A stretch of DNA of 64,000 nucleotides from Tiliqua scincoides (GCF_035046505.1 NC_089822.1:100634659-100698658), one strand, 5' to 3'. Positions 10,600-21,834 are shown, counted from the stretch's first letter. Notes: generated from the letters alone by a model not told the origin. Numbers and translations are program-made.

Positions 10600-12285
10600 G
10601 GGAAGATAGGGACTGACCAAGGGGAGTAGTATCTAGTGGTTAGCACTTAGCAAACCCCTTCCTGCTCTCTGCTTCCAGATTTAATAGATCAGTGACTGAG
10701 GGCCCTATTCTATCCCCTGCCAGTCCACAGCATGCCATGGTGTAGGTGGAGTAAAATCTATTTTACAGGCAGACTGCCTGGGCTCCAATGGGTCTCCTCA
10801 GACCTATTTCAGCTATTTAGCAGGCATGACACTCAAAGACATTTCATGGCAGGATACAGGGAGCAGGATCTTGGTGTGCACAGCTGCTTCTGAGATTCTT
10901 TTCCAAAACATTCTCTGCCTGGATAGCTCCCCATATTGAACCAGCCTGGAACTACTCCTGCCACCACCTTAAGTGCTGTGTTGCAGTGTCAGCAAGCAGC
11001 TGTCACACGTGTGAGTCCTCCAGCCATTTGTGCTTGCAGCTCCAACCAGCGTGACCTTGGTGCATCTCTTGTGCTGTCAGACTGGGCTTTATGATGGAGG
11101 ATCACAGGAAACGCCGCTGTAAAGCCTGCATAGGACTGAGCAATGAATGGGGAGGGGAATTGGTCAATATATCCAGTGCCTTTATCCTGGCTATGGGAAC
11201 TAGGTGTGAAGGCATCTGGGAAAAACCTCCCCTCCCAGGAAAGCACAGAATCCTAGGGTTCTTGTTTAAAATCAAATGGTAGTGAGTAATCAGTTGTGAC
11301 AACCCATCAAATTACTTTTGACAATGGAGAAGCAGAAAATGAATCAAACTGATCCGTTATTAAAGTCCCAAGATGACTAGACTTGGCAGGAAAGCCATCT
11401 TCTTCTTCTTCATCATCTTCTTCTTCTTTTACAGTACTCGTCAGCTGTTGCTAAGATTTGGCTGTGGTGCTCACTTTACCTAGACAGGTGGGATTCTCGA
11501 CCCATCCGATGGAAATGTCAGTCTCAGTGGGAGTCTTTGCAAGGAGCTGTTGTCTCTGTTGCATGGGCTCCCAGAGGTGAGTCCCATGAAAGATTAGGGT
11601 TTCAGATGGTCCCAGGACATAAAAGTTGGATTGATTTAGCAGATGCAGATATTTCTACAAGATGCTTTGTTAGATCTTTTTGTTTTTTCCCCAGCAGGGG
11701 GCAATGTTGTATAAATACAAGGCATATATGACTCTGCTTAAAGAGACACACTGTGAGTTGGATCATCTATCCCACGGCTCTGAAACATAAATGATTACAC
11801 ACCATTGGAAGAGCATCACATTCTGCAATTTTCTCAGTGTATGGAACTGCCTGAACCTGAGTTCAGATGTTGGTCTGTCCAGTTATGCGTATGCTATTTG
11901 GCCATGGCTCTCCATGATCTCAGCTCTGCCACTTGAAATAGTTTGAACTGCAGGTGCCAGTGACAGAACACGGTCCTTTTCTCATGTAACAATCGGAGCT
12001 CTCACTGAGTGATGAGGTTCCCTCAGGTAGCAGGTTGGAGGAGGGGGCGGTCCCTCCTCCATCTACCTACCCACCAGCACTGGTCCTCTTCTCCCACTCC
12101 CTGGATTGGATAACAAAGCAGGAGACTGAGAAGAAGTGTAGAGGAGAGGAGAGTGATGGGCTAAGGACTCTGACACTCTAGCCCATTGCTGTTCTCTCTT
12201 CTGCACTTCTTCTTCCGCTCTGTATTTCTCTTTCTTCATACAATTTTCTTGCTTATTCCAAATCGTTTCATTTTTCAACCTCCCT
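10600..12285 (+). repeat. Duplicated V-downstream block, copy 1
   Basis: This stretch is closely matched by 16680-18327 after unit 2, and more distantly by 23290-24900, 31640-33300 and 47120-48900. It holds no gene. It contains an E-box/RUNX-like cluster (CAGCTG, CTGTGGTG, CAGGTG, about 11447-11490) and a CTCF-like motif. It marks the repeat unit of the locus. Confidence 0.75.
11691..11704 (+). promoter_or_regulatory. CTCF-like motif downstream of unit 1
   Basis: CCAGCAGGGGGCAA fits 13 of 14 positions of the CTCF core CCASYAGRKGGCRS. It lies about 1.8 kb after the RSS, in the same orientation as the V gene. Occupancy is untested. Confidence 0.5.
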
Positions 12286-12295
12286 AGTGGTAAGG

Positions 12296-13137
12296 AAAGA
12301 TCTGATGATGCTGAGGAGCCTGGGTGGACATCCAATCTTGGGGAGAATCTTGAAGAGGCCGTCTCTGCTGACCAGGTCGAAAGCCTTTGTGAGATCTATG
12401 AAGGCTATAAAGAGTGGCTGTCGTTGTTCCCTGCATTTCTCCTGCAGTTGTCTAAGGGAGAATACCATATCAGTGGTGGACCCGTTGGCTCGGAATCCAC
12501 ACTGCGATTCTGGATAGACGCTCTCTGCAAGTACCTGGAGCCTCTTTAGTACAACTCGGGCAAACAGCTTTCCTACAACGCTAAGGAGAGAGATGCCGCG
12601 GTAGTTGTTGCAGTCACCCCTGTCACCTTTGTTCTTGTACAGCGTGATGATGTTTGCATCCCTCATGTCTTGAGGTACTCCACCTTCCCTCCAGCAGAGA
12701 CAGAGGATTTCATGCAGCTCAGTGACGATGATCTCTTTGCAGCATTTTAGGACTTCAGCAGGGATGCTGTCTTTTCCAGGTGCCTTGCCAAAGGCAAGGG
12801 AGTCCAGGGCCACGTGAAGTTCTTCTAGGGTTGGTTCACTGTCAAGCTCTTCCAGCACAGGCAGGCACTCAATGTTGTTCAGTGCTTCTTCGGTGACTAC
12901 ATTTTCTCTGGAATATAGCTCAGAGTAGTGCTGCACCCAGCGTTCCATCTGCTGCGCCCGATCCTGGATGACCTCGCCTGTGGCAGACTTCAGAGGGGCA
13001 ATTTTCTTCTGTGTTGGACCTAGGGCCTGCTTGATACCATCATACATCCCCTTGATGTTGCCCGTGTCAGCTGCTATCTGTATCTCGGAACAGAGCTGGA
13101 GCCAGTAGTCGTTAGCAGCATCATCAGATCTTTCCAC
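12296..13137 (-). CDS. LINE reverse transcriptase, inverted N-proximal part
   Basis: An open frame on the - strand encodes the linker and first half of a LINE RT domain. Visible are GKAPGKDSIPAEVLK, the motif TLYKNKGDRGDCNNYRGIS, GFRANGSTTDMVFSLRQLQ and FIAFIDLTKAFDLVSR (first catalytic Asp region). It runs to LLSIIRSF and then into host DNA at the target duplication. The endonuclease part is absent. It cannot be co-translated with the + strand portion, so this copy is dead as an autonomous element. Confidence 0.85.
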
Positions 13138-14346
13138 AAGGACATGAAGGGCACTGTTGTCTTCGATGGCTCCACATCAGACCCTTTTGACATCCGAAGC
13201 GGAGTGAAGCAGGGCTGTGTTCTTGCACCAACCTTGTTTGGGATTTTCTTCGCTGTCCTGCTGAAGCAGGCCTTTGGAACTGCAACAGAAGGCATCTATC
13301 TCCGGACCAGATCAGACGGAAAGCTCTTCAACCTCTCCAGACTGAGAGCAAAATCCAAAGTCCAGCTGAAATGTCTGCGTGACTTCCTCTTTGCCGACGA
13401 TGCAGCTGTCACTACCCACTCTGCCAAAGATCTCCAGCAGCTCATGGATCGTTTTAGCAAGGCCTGCCAAGATTTTGGACTGACAATCAGCCTGAAGAAA
13501 ACACAGGTCATGGTTCAGGATGTGGACTCACCTCCCTGCATTACAATCTCTGAGCATGAACTGGAGGTTGTCCATGACTTTGTGTACCTTGGCTCAACGA
13601 TCTCCGACACACATTCTCTCGATACCGAGCTAAACAAGCGCATCGGTAAAGCAGCTACCACGTTTTCCAGACTCACAAAGAGAGTCTGGTCCAACAAGAA
13701 GCTGACGGAACATACCAAGATCCAGGTCTACAGAGCTTGCGTCCTGAGTACACTTCTGTACTGCAGCGAGTCATGGACTCTTCGCTCACAACAGGAGAGG
13801 AAACTGAGCGCTTTCCACATGCGCTGCCTCCGACGCATCCTCGGTATCACCTGGCAGGACAAAGTTCCAAACAACACAGTCCTGGAACGTGCTGGAATCC
13901 CTAGCATGTATTCACTGCTGAAACAGAGACGCCTGCGTTGGCTTGGTCATGTCGTGAGAATGGATGATGGCCGGATCCCAAAGGATCTCCTCTATGGAGA
14001 ACTCGTGCAAGGAAAGCGCCCTACAGGTAGACCACAGCTGCGATACAAGGACATCTGCAAGAGGGATCTGAAGGCCTTAGGGATGGACCTCAACAAGTGG
14101 GAAACCCTGGCCTCTGAGCGGCCCGCTTGGAGGCAGGCTGTGCAGCATGGCCTTTCCCAGTTTGAAGAGACACTTTGCCAACAGTCTGAGGCTAAGAGGC
14201 AAAGAAGGAAGGCCCATAGCCAGGGAGACAGACCAGGGACAGACTGCACTTGCTCCCGGTGTGGAAGGGATTGTCACTCCCGGATTGGCCTTTTCAGCCA
14301 CACTAGACGCTGTGCCAGAACCACCTTTCAGAGCGCGATACCATAG
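13117..14346 (+). CDS. LINE reverse transcriptase, C-terminal part with zinc knuckle
   Basis: The + strand portion starts at IRSFHKDMKGTVVFDG and continues through GVKQGCVLAPTLF, the catalytic FLFADDAAV box and LTISLKKTQVM. A conserved C-terminal region follows (RLRWLGHVVRMDDGRIPKDL, GKRPTGRPQLRYKD). A Cys/His finger, CSRCGRDCHSRIGLFSHTRRC, ends just before the stop. About 400 codons are open. The long frame suggests a fairly young copy, in keeping with the clean target duplication. Clade is unresolved. Confidence 0.85.
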   Translation, partial: SIIRSFHKDMKGTVVFDGSTSDPFDIRSGVKQGCVLAPTLFGIFFAVLLKQAFGTATEGIYLRTRSDGKLFNLSRLRAKSKVQLKCLRDFLFADDAAVTTHSAKDLQQLMDRFSKACQDFGLTISLKKTQVMVQDVDSPPCITISEHELEVVHDFVYLGSTISDTHSLDTELNKRIGKAATTFSRLTKRVWSNKKLTEHTKIQVYRACVLSTLLYCSESWTLRSQQERKLSAFHMRCLRRILGITWQDKVPNNTVLERAGIPSMYSLLKQRRLRWLGHVVRMDDGRIPKDLLYGELVQGKRPTGRPQLRYKDICKRDLKALGMDLNKWETLASERPAWRQAVQHGLSQFEETLCQQSEAKRQRRKAHSQGDRPGTDCTCSRCGRDCHSRIGLFSHTRRCARTTFQSAIP

Positions 14347-14634
14347 TCTTTCGAGACTGAAGGTTGCCAATACAGTGGTAAGGCCAAACTTGGAAACCTC
14401 CATGAAGGTTTGTCCATGTGTTTTTTCCCCAGTGAAATTTGACCCTTATTTAGGCTGAGATACCTGGGAGCAAGTCCCACTGGATAAAATGGAACTTACT
14501 TAAGAATAGAAATGAAATATAGGACTGCACTGTTAAAGTGACATTTTCCTTCAGGTGCCTGATTCATCTCTCACCGCCCTGTGCTTGATGCCTCCTTGTT
14601 TAAGGTGTTTCTCTTCTAATTTCCTTTCTCTTAC

Positions 14635-14651
14635 CCACACAACTTCCTGTT
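14635..14651 (+). promoter_or_regulatory. Conserved ETS-type promoter motif, unit 2
   Basis: CCACACAACTTCCTGTT, core 14642-14649, 110 bp before the leader ATG. Confidence 0.55.
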
Positions 14652-14758
14652 CACACATCTGTGCTTTGTGGCAACAGCCTCTTGATGGGTGTCAAGGAGT
14701 TGCTGTGTCTGCAGCTGACTCCATCAGGCAAATGTCTGCTAGGTATCCCACTGCCCCA

Positions 14759-16398
14759 ATGAACTTCTATACGCTCATCATTTTCTTGTTCTCCTCTGGT
14801 AAGTGGCTGAATACTATAATTTAAACCCCCAGTTCCCAATCTTTGACTCAGAGGTAGGACTGACCTGTAATACCATCATAAGATATGGGAACCACTTTTT
14901 TGAATGGCTGAATTGAATGGCTGGAGACAAATCATGTTGAAGTGAGTTGAAGTTGGTAGGCTAGTGATATTGTTTCCATAGTGAACATACACATCTCCTT
15001 CATTTCACAATTCTCATGGGTCAAACAGATTCCTGAAGAATCTGTGAATACAGGCTATAGTGAAAATATTCTCCGGCTCTAATCGATGCACTTTTTATAT
15101 TCGCACTTTCTAGCTTTTCTTCTCTATGTCTGGATGCTCTGTGTTCTTAATCTGTGTTTGCCTTTGATATTTATACCACTCTCCCTTCATTTTGTTGTCA
15201 ATGCCTTCCTTTTTTGCTCCTCTACCTAATGGTTCACCTGCTCATAAAGTTTAGAAAAAAGTGGTACTATTCACTCTAATATGACCCAGCCATGAATCAC
15301 AGCTGAGGCACTAGGAAGTTCTGTGACTTAACATTGGAGTTACAAATATTCGATTTAGAGCACAATCTTAACCCCTTATGTCAGTGCTTTCCAGCACTGG
15401 CATAGCAGTGTCAATGGGACATCTGCTGCATCCTGCAGTTGGGTGTCACTCACGGAGGTCTCCTCAAAGTAAGGGAATGTTTGTTCCCGTTCCTCAGAGC
15501 TGCATTGCCCTTATGTCAGTGCTGGAAAGCACTGACTTAAAAGGTTAGGATTGTGCCCTTATTGATATAAAATTTCAGGTTAGGAACTAAGCAAGCAAGC
15601 CTATACATGTATACTCAGATGTAAGCTGTATTGCATTCAGTGGGACATACTTCCAGGAAAAAAAGTGCATAGTGTTGCAGTATGAGATCCTTGTTCATAG
15701 CCCATTTTAGATATTTGCTTATATTGCATTCTCCTGGACTCCCTATAATGCTGGAATAGAAATCTTAGGATCAAGCTACTTGTCCACAAACTTCCATTGT
15801 TTAAAAGGTGAGCTTCAACCCAGAATCAAGTTTTTCTCAGAAATCGGTTTCAGCAGAACCCAGTCCTGACTGGTCAACTCTCTGTGCCACATTCCCACTG
15901 AATATCACCTTCTTCAGTGTTTTTTGGGATGCCCAGAAGTAGTTATTTGGTACAGATAGGGATGTTAGACAGCAAGTTTGTTATGCTATTGGACTTCACT
16001 TAATGGAAATAAGTCCTGTATCTGAAACTGCTAGTGACATCGGCTTTCCTTTTGAAGTCATTTTCCCCACTCTTCATCTGCTTTATTTGTTTCTTAATCT
16101 TGACAGGTTGTGCTGTGAAGCAGCCTGCGTACACGGTGGTCGAGAAAGGGAAGCCAGGAACACTGACCTGTTCCGAGCTGAGGACGAATTATTTTTACAA
16201 GTACTGGTACAAGCAAGAAGGCGGTAATGATACACGGCTTCAACTACTGGTTTTCTCAACAAATGAAGAAGATGCTGGTGTTCAGCAGGAATTAAAAAAA
16301 TACTTTTCAGGCACTAGAACAAAGGACGAAGTTTCCCTGCAGCTGAAGAGTGCTCGGCTGGAAGATACAGGCACCTATTTCTGTGCTGAGCAAGAGCA
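14759..16398 (+). CDS. TRBV: TCR beta variable gene, family A unit 2 (K type)
   Basis: Leader exon 14759-14798 (MNFYTLIIFLFSS, donor GTAAGT); V exon 16107-16398 after TTGACAG. The V exon reads CAVKQPAYTVVEKGKPGT, with LTCSEL (Cys 23), YKYWYKQ (Trp 41) and DTGTYFC (Cys 104), ending CAEQEH. The intron is 1,308 bp, lengthened by a 201-bp MITE. The frame is open and the RSS good, so it is probably functional. It is the nearest paralogue of unit 3 (leader blocks almost identical, about 3.97 kb apart), and the two are a recent tandem duplication. Confidence 0.87.
15358..15558. mobile_element. Harbinger-like MITE in the unit 2 leader intron
   Basis: 201 bp with inverted ends (GAGCACAATCTTAACC and the complement GGTTAGGATTGTGCCC), flanked by TTA at 15355-15357 and 15559-15561. 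Units 3 and 5 have the uninterrupted sequence (for example GACTTATTGATAGAAAAT near 27418). Confidence 0.8.
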
Positions 16399-16436
16399 CA
16401 CAGTGAGGCAATTACCAAAAAAGCCAACCACAAACC
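16399..16436 (+). other. 23-type V recombination signal, unit 2
   Basis: CACAGTG (16399-16405), 22-bp spacer, nonamer CCACAAACC (16428-16436, 7 of 9). Confidence 0.88.
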
Positions 16437-16679
16437 CCCTCACAGAGAAATGCAAGCAGACTGGATAACAGATCCTACACAGGTGCAGCCCAAGATGTTT
16501 TGGTGCATATCAGCGCTATATCAGCCTAGGGGTGTTTGTGTCTTCTTTCCTTGTTTCTTGCTCTTCATCTCTTGATTTCCACAACAAACTTGCTGCCAGG
16601 CCATACACAAGGACAGCCCAAGCTATTTTGGTGCTTGAGAAGGAGAATTCAATTGTCAACTTAATAGGGAAGATGGAGT

Positions 16680-18327
16680 CTGACCAAGGGGAATAGTACA
16701 TAGTGGTTAGCCCTTAGCACACCTCTTCTTGCTCTCTGCTTGCAGATTTCATAGATCAGTGACTGAGGGCCCAAGCCTATCCCACACCAGCCCACAGCAT
16801 TCCCTGGTGCAGTTGGAGTGTAATCCATTTTACCTATCTGCCCACAGGCTGCCCAGGCTCCAGTGCGTCTCCTTAGACCTATACCAGCAATGTACGTTGC
16901 TGCAGGATACAGGGAACAGGATCTTGGTGTGCACAACTGATTCTGAGTTTCTCCTCCAAGACATTCCCAGCCTGGCCCGCTCCCCACCTTGAACCATCCT
17001 GGAACTACTCCTGCCTCTACTTTATGTGCTGTGTTGCAGTGCCAGCAAGTAGCTGTCACAATTGTGAGTCTTCCAGCCATTTGTGCTCGCAGCTCCAGCC
17101 AGCGTGACCTTGGTGCATCTTTTGTGCTGTCAGACTGGGCTTTATGATGGATGATCACAGGAAATGCCACTGTAAAGCCTACATAGGACTGAGCAATGAA
17201 TGGGGAGGGGAATTGGTCAAAATATCCAGCGCCTTTATCCTGGCTATGGGAACCAGGTGTGAAGGCATTTGGGAAAAGCCCCCCTCCCAGGAAAGCACAG
17301 AATCTGAGGGTTCTTGTTTAAAATCAAATGATTAACCAGTTGTGACAACCTATCAAATTACTTTTGACTATGGACTAGGCAGAAAAGAAATCAAAATATA
17401 ACCCGTTATTAAAATCCCAAGATAACTAGACTTGGCTGGAAAGGTTTCTTCTTCTTCTCTTGGAGTGTTTTTCAGCTGTTGCTAAGATTTGACTGTGGTG
17501 CTCACTTTACCTAGACAGGTGGGATTCTCTGCCCAACCAATGGACACATCAGTCTCACTGGGAGTTTTTGCAAGGAGTTGTTATCTCTGATGCATGGCTG
17601 CCAGAGGTAGGTCCCATGAAAGATTAGGGTTTCAGGTGGTCCCAGGACATAAAAGTTGGATTGATTTACTAGATGCAGATTTTTCTACAAGATGCTTTAC
17701 TAGATCTTTTTTTCCAGCAGGGGGCAATGTTGTATAAATGCAAGAGGTATATGACCCTGCTTAAAGGGTCACACTGTGAGTTGGTTCATCTAACCCAGGG
17801 CTGTCTGCTCTGACACATAAATGATTACACACCATTGGAAGAGCATCACATTCGGCACTGGTGGACGACTTTCTGAGCATATGGAGCTACGTGAACCAGA
17901 GTTCATTTGTTGATCTGTCCAGTCACACGCATGCTGTTTGACCATGGCTCTCCCTGATCTCAGCCCAGCTACTCAAACTGCAGTTTGAACTGCAGGTGCC
18001 AGTGACAGAACATGGTCCTTTTCTCATGTAACAATCGGAGCTCTCACTGAGTGATGAGGTTCCCTCAGGTAGCAGGTTGGAGGAGGGGGCGGTCCCTCCT
18101 CCATCTACCTACCCACCAGCACTGGTCCTCTTCTCCCACTCCCTGGATTGGATAACAAAGCAGGAGACTGAGAAGAAGTGTAGAGGAGAGGAGAGTGTTG
18201 GGCTAGGGACTCGGACACTCTAGCCCATTGCTGTTCTCTATTCTGCACTTCTTCTTCCACTCTGTATTTCTCTTTCTTGCTACGATTTTGTTGCTTATTC
18301 CAAATCGTTTCATTTTTCAACCTCCCT
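16680..18327 (+). repeat. Duplicated V-downstream block, copy 2
   Basis: Near-identical to 10680-12285. It contains no gene, but has the same E-box/RUNX-like cluster (about 17470-17525) and CTCF-like motif, then the empty site of the LINE found at 12296. Confidence 0.75.
17714..17727 (+). promoter_or_regulatory. CTCF-like motif downstream of unit 2
   Basis: CCAGCAGGGGGCAA, identical to the copy at 11691 and in the same orientation, 1.3 kb after the RSS. Confidence 0.5.
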
Positions 18328-18600
18328 AGTGGTAAGGCCAAACTTGGAAACCCCCATGAAGTTTTGTCCATGTGTTTTTTCCCCAGTATAATTTGACCCT
18401 TATTAAGGCTGAGATACTGTATTACTTACCTGGGAGCAAGTCCCACTGGATAAAATGGAACTTACTTAAGAATAGAAATGAAATACAGGACTGCACTGTT
18501 AAAGTGACATTTTCCTTCAGGTGCCTGATTCATCTCTCACTGCCCTGTGCTTGATGCCTCCTTGTTTAAGGTGTTTCTCTTCTAATTTCCTTTCTCTTAC

Positions 18601-18617
18601 CCACACAACTTCCTGTT
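18601..18617 (+). promoter_or_regulatory. Conserved ETS-type promoter motif, unit 3
   Basis: CCACACAACTTCCTGTT, core 18608-18615, 110 bp before the leader ATG. Confidence 0.55.
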
Positions 18618-18724
18618 CACACATCTGTGCTTTGTGGCAACAGCCTCTTGATGGGTGTCAAGGAGTTGCTGTGTCTGCAGCTGACTCCATCAGGCAAATG
18701 TCTGCTAGGTATCCCACTGCCCCA

Positions 18725-20364
18725 ATGAACTTCTATACGCTCATCATTTTCTTGTTCTCCTCTGGTAAGTGACTGAATACTATAATTTAAACCCCCAGTT
18801 CCCAGTCTTTGACTCAGAGGTAGGACTGACCTGTAATACCATCATAAGATATGGGAACCACTTTTTTGAATGGCTGAATTGAATGGCTGGAGACAAATCA
18901 TGTTGAAGTGAGTTGAAGTTGGGAGGCTAGAGGTATTGTTTCCATAGTGAACATACACATCTCCTTCATTTCACAATTCTCTTGGGTCAAACAGATTCCC
19001 GAAGAATCTGTGAATACAGGCTATAGTGAAAATATTCTCCGGCTCTAATCGATGCGCTTTTTATATTCGCACTTTCTAGCTTTTCTTCTCTATGCCTGGC
19101 TGCTCTGTATTCGTAATCTGTGTTTGCCTTTGATATTTATACCTCTCTCCCTGCATTTTGTTCTCAATGCCTGTCTTCTCTGTTCTCCTTTTTGCTCCTC
19201 CACCTAAAGGTTCCCCTGCTCATAAATTTTTAGAAGAAAGTGGTACTGTTCCTCGGATAGGAACCACTTGTGAATCACAGCCAAGGCACTAGGAAGTTCA
19301 ACGACTTAAAAAACATTGGAGTTACAAGTATTTGGCTTACTGATAGAAAATTTCAGGTTAGGAACTAACTGAGCAAGCTTATCCATGTCTACTCAAAAGT
19401 AAGCTCTATTGCATTCAGAGGGGCTTACTTCCAGGAAAAAGTGCCTAGGATTGCAGCCAGAGATCCTAATTTACAGTTCAGTTTAGAAATTTGCTTATAT
19501 TGCATTCTCCTGGACTCGCTATAATGCTGGAATAGAAATGAGACATTTTAGGATCGAGCTACATGTGCACAAACGTCCATTGTTTAGAAGGTGTGCCTCT
19601 ATCCAGAAACAAGTTTTTCTCAGAAATCTGATTCAGATTAATTCTGACTGTATAACTTTTGTGCCACTTTGGCACTGAATATCAACTGCCCCCTCCCAAT
19701 GTTTTTCTGATGCCCAGAAGTAGTTATTTGGTGCAAATAGGAATGTTAAGGCCCAATCCTATTCAATTTTCCAGCACTGGTGTGGCCGCGATGCAGCCCC
19801 AAGGTAAGGGAACAAATGTTCCCACACCTTAAGGGGGCCTCTGTGACTGCTGCCCTACCACAAGATGCAGTGCATGACCCATTGGCACAGCTACACCAGC
19901 ACTGGAAAATTGGATAGGATTGGGCTCTTAGACAGCAAGTTTGTTACGCTACTGGATTTCACTTAATGGAAATACGTCCTATATATGAAGCTGCTAGTGA
20001 CATCGGCCTTCCTTCTGAAGTCATTTAGCTCACTCTTCGTCTGCTTTATTTGTTTTTTAATCTTGACAGGTTGTGCTGTGAAGCAGCCTCCATACATGGT
20101 GGTCGAGAAAGGGAAGCCAGGAATGCTGACCTGTTCCGAGCTGAGGACGGATTATTTTTACAAGTACTGGTACAAGCAAGAAGGCGGTAATGACATACGG
20201 CTTCAACTACTGGTTTACTCAAGAAACGAAGAGGATAAAAAGGTTGAGCCTGAATTTCAAAAGCACTTCTCATTCACTAGGGAAAAAAATGAAGTAGTTT
20301 CCCTGCAGCTGAAGAATCCTCAGCTGGAAGATACAGGCACCTATTTCTGTGCTGAGCAAGAGCA
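18725..20364 (+). CDS. TRBV: TCR beta variable gene, family A unit 3 (K type)
   Basis: Leader exon 18725-18764 encodes the same leader as unit 2. V exon 20070-20364 reads CAVKQPPYMVVEKGKPGM, with LTCSEL, YKYWYKQ and DTGTYFC, ending CAEQEH. The CDR2/FR3 region (SRNEEDKKVEPEFQKHFS) differs from unit 2 and is closer to unit 7, so repertoire diversity lies where MHC contact is expected. The intron is 1,305 bp including a 179-bp MITE. Probably functional. An in-frame ATG at 19985 inside the intron also opens into the V exon and could give an unspliced alternative leader, but it is not conserved. Confidence 0.87.
19749..19927. mobile_element. Harbinger-like MITE in the unit 3 leader intron
   Basis: 179 bp with inverted ends (AGGCCCAATCCTATTCAATT and its complement), flanked by TTA at 19746-19748 and 19928-19930. 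Unit 2 has the empty site GATGTTAGACAGCAAG (near 15961). Same length and ends as the copy at 10415, so the same family. Confidence 0.85.
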
Positions 20365-20402
20365 CACAGTGCGGCAACTGCCAAGGAAGCCAATCACAAA
20401 CC
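20365..20402 (+). other. 23-type V recombination signal, unit 3
   Basis: CACAGTG (20365-20371), 22-bp spacer, nonamer TCACAAACC (20394-20402, 7 of 9). Confidence 0.88.
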
Positions 20403-21765
20403 CCCTCGCAGAGAAATGCAAGCAGACTAGATAACAGATCCTACACAGGTGCAGCTCAGGATGTTTTGGTGCCAGAGGTAGAGAATCCCAGTGGCAGCCC
20501 CTTCTCAAGACAAGTAATCAACCTGGGGCCCAACCCATGAGAGTGCAAACCCCACTGAATTGGAGAAGGAAAGGAAAGCTTTGCAAGGGGTGACACGTGC
20601 GGGCATACATTCATCATTATTTCTCTCTCTGTTTAGGGCAAGAGCCACTGAGATATCAAGCAACTGAGGCCAGGAGGTAAAAAGCAGCATATTTAAAACA
20701 TACACATGTAAATAAATTAAAAAAACCAGTAGATAATGTTGCCCTGCAAAACCAGACGGCAGCATGGAGTTGAGGTCGGTGTGTCCAAATCTAATAACAC
20801 ACACCGAGAGGAAGGTATATGATTGCAGTTCAAGTATGCAAGGCAGAAGGAGAACGTCCAGGGACTGAACACCATCTTTTTCTCATGAAAAGCATTGATG
20901 CTACTACCTAGCTATGGTTATTCCATAGGGCAAGTTCATCCATTAGGCTGATTGAATCCCCACCTCCACCCACTCAACTCCACTGCTTCTTGTCCTCCTG
21001 CTCTCACTCCCTAGTTTGGAACAAAGAGGGGGTAATGGAACTGAAAAGGAAGTGTGGAGGAGACAAGTGCACTGAGCTAGAGCCTCCAACACTCTAGTCC
21101 ACTGCTCTATATGCTCTTCACACTTGCACTTTCTTTTCCAATTCAGAGAGTCAGAGGAGAAGCTGGCACATTACCAGAGAAGGGGAGGTAGCATCTGGCA
21201 AGTGAATCTGGCATGTCGGCATTTGGCATGTGCAACTCAGGTGCTAGTAGTTCTTTAGCCAGCCCTACTCTTCCATAAGCTGAACACAAACACCCTGAAC
21301 TGCAGCTATTGAAAGAGGGATCTCCACCTTGATACTGGATAGTCCATGAGGCTGGGTAGTAGGATATAGATAGCCTGTCATCTGTGATGTCAGAGATGGG
21401 ACACATTCTTTTGATTTGAGGGTCACAGCATCCCAGTGGCACTCCCTCCACAGTGAAAAAACAAAACAAAGCAACAACACGAAAGCAGTAACAATGTTTT
21501 TCCTTTTCTGTTTTTCCAAATACTTCAACCTACCTTGGTAGGGCCAGCCCTGGAATCTTCCCTGAGGGTGTATCCATATGATTTTTCCATTAAAATTAAA
21601 CACTGATTAAGGCTGCAATACTGTAACACTTAATTGGGAACAAGTTCCATTGAAAGAAATGGAATGTAACCCTGAATAGAAATGAATAGGGTTGCACTGT
21701 TAGCATAATATATTCCCTCAGGGCCCAATTAATATCCCACCTTCCTGTGCTTGTAGCCTCGTTTA

Positions 21766-21768
<3 letters not shown>

Positions 21769-21832
<64 letters not shown>
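21769..21832. repeat. CT microsatellite beside the unit 4 V promoter
   Basis: About 32 CT dinucleotides immediately before the TTACCCACACAACTTCCTG block. Paralogous to the 28-bp tract at 8575 and over twice as long. Confidence 0.95.

Positions 21833-21834
<2 letters not shown>

Larger units (their letters stand above)
12296..14373. mobile_element. LINE insertion with 5' inversion (twin priming)
   Basis: A 2,078-bp non-LTR retrotransposon copy is flanked by AGTGGTAAGG at 12286-12295 and 14374-14383. Its 5' part lies on the - strand and its 3' part on the + strand, joined near 13117-13137 at AGCATCATC microhomology. The paralogous site in unit 3 (about 18328-18337) is empty, so the LINE inserted after the unit 2/unit 3 duplication. 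The 3' end TCGAGACTGAAGGTTGCCAA has no poly(A). The LINE clade was not assigned. Confidence 0.9.

Noticed and set aside
20637-20676. A possible 40-nt exon downstream of unit 3 (TTTAG acceptor, GGTAA donor)
   Set aside because: In units 1, 4, 6, 8 and 9 the acceptor reads TTGAG and in unit 7 the donor is absent. Similarity among units is explained by segmental duplication.
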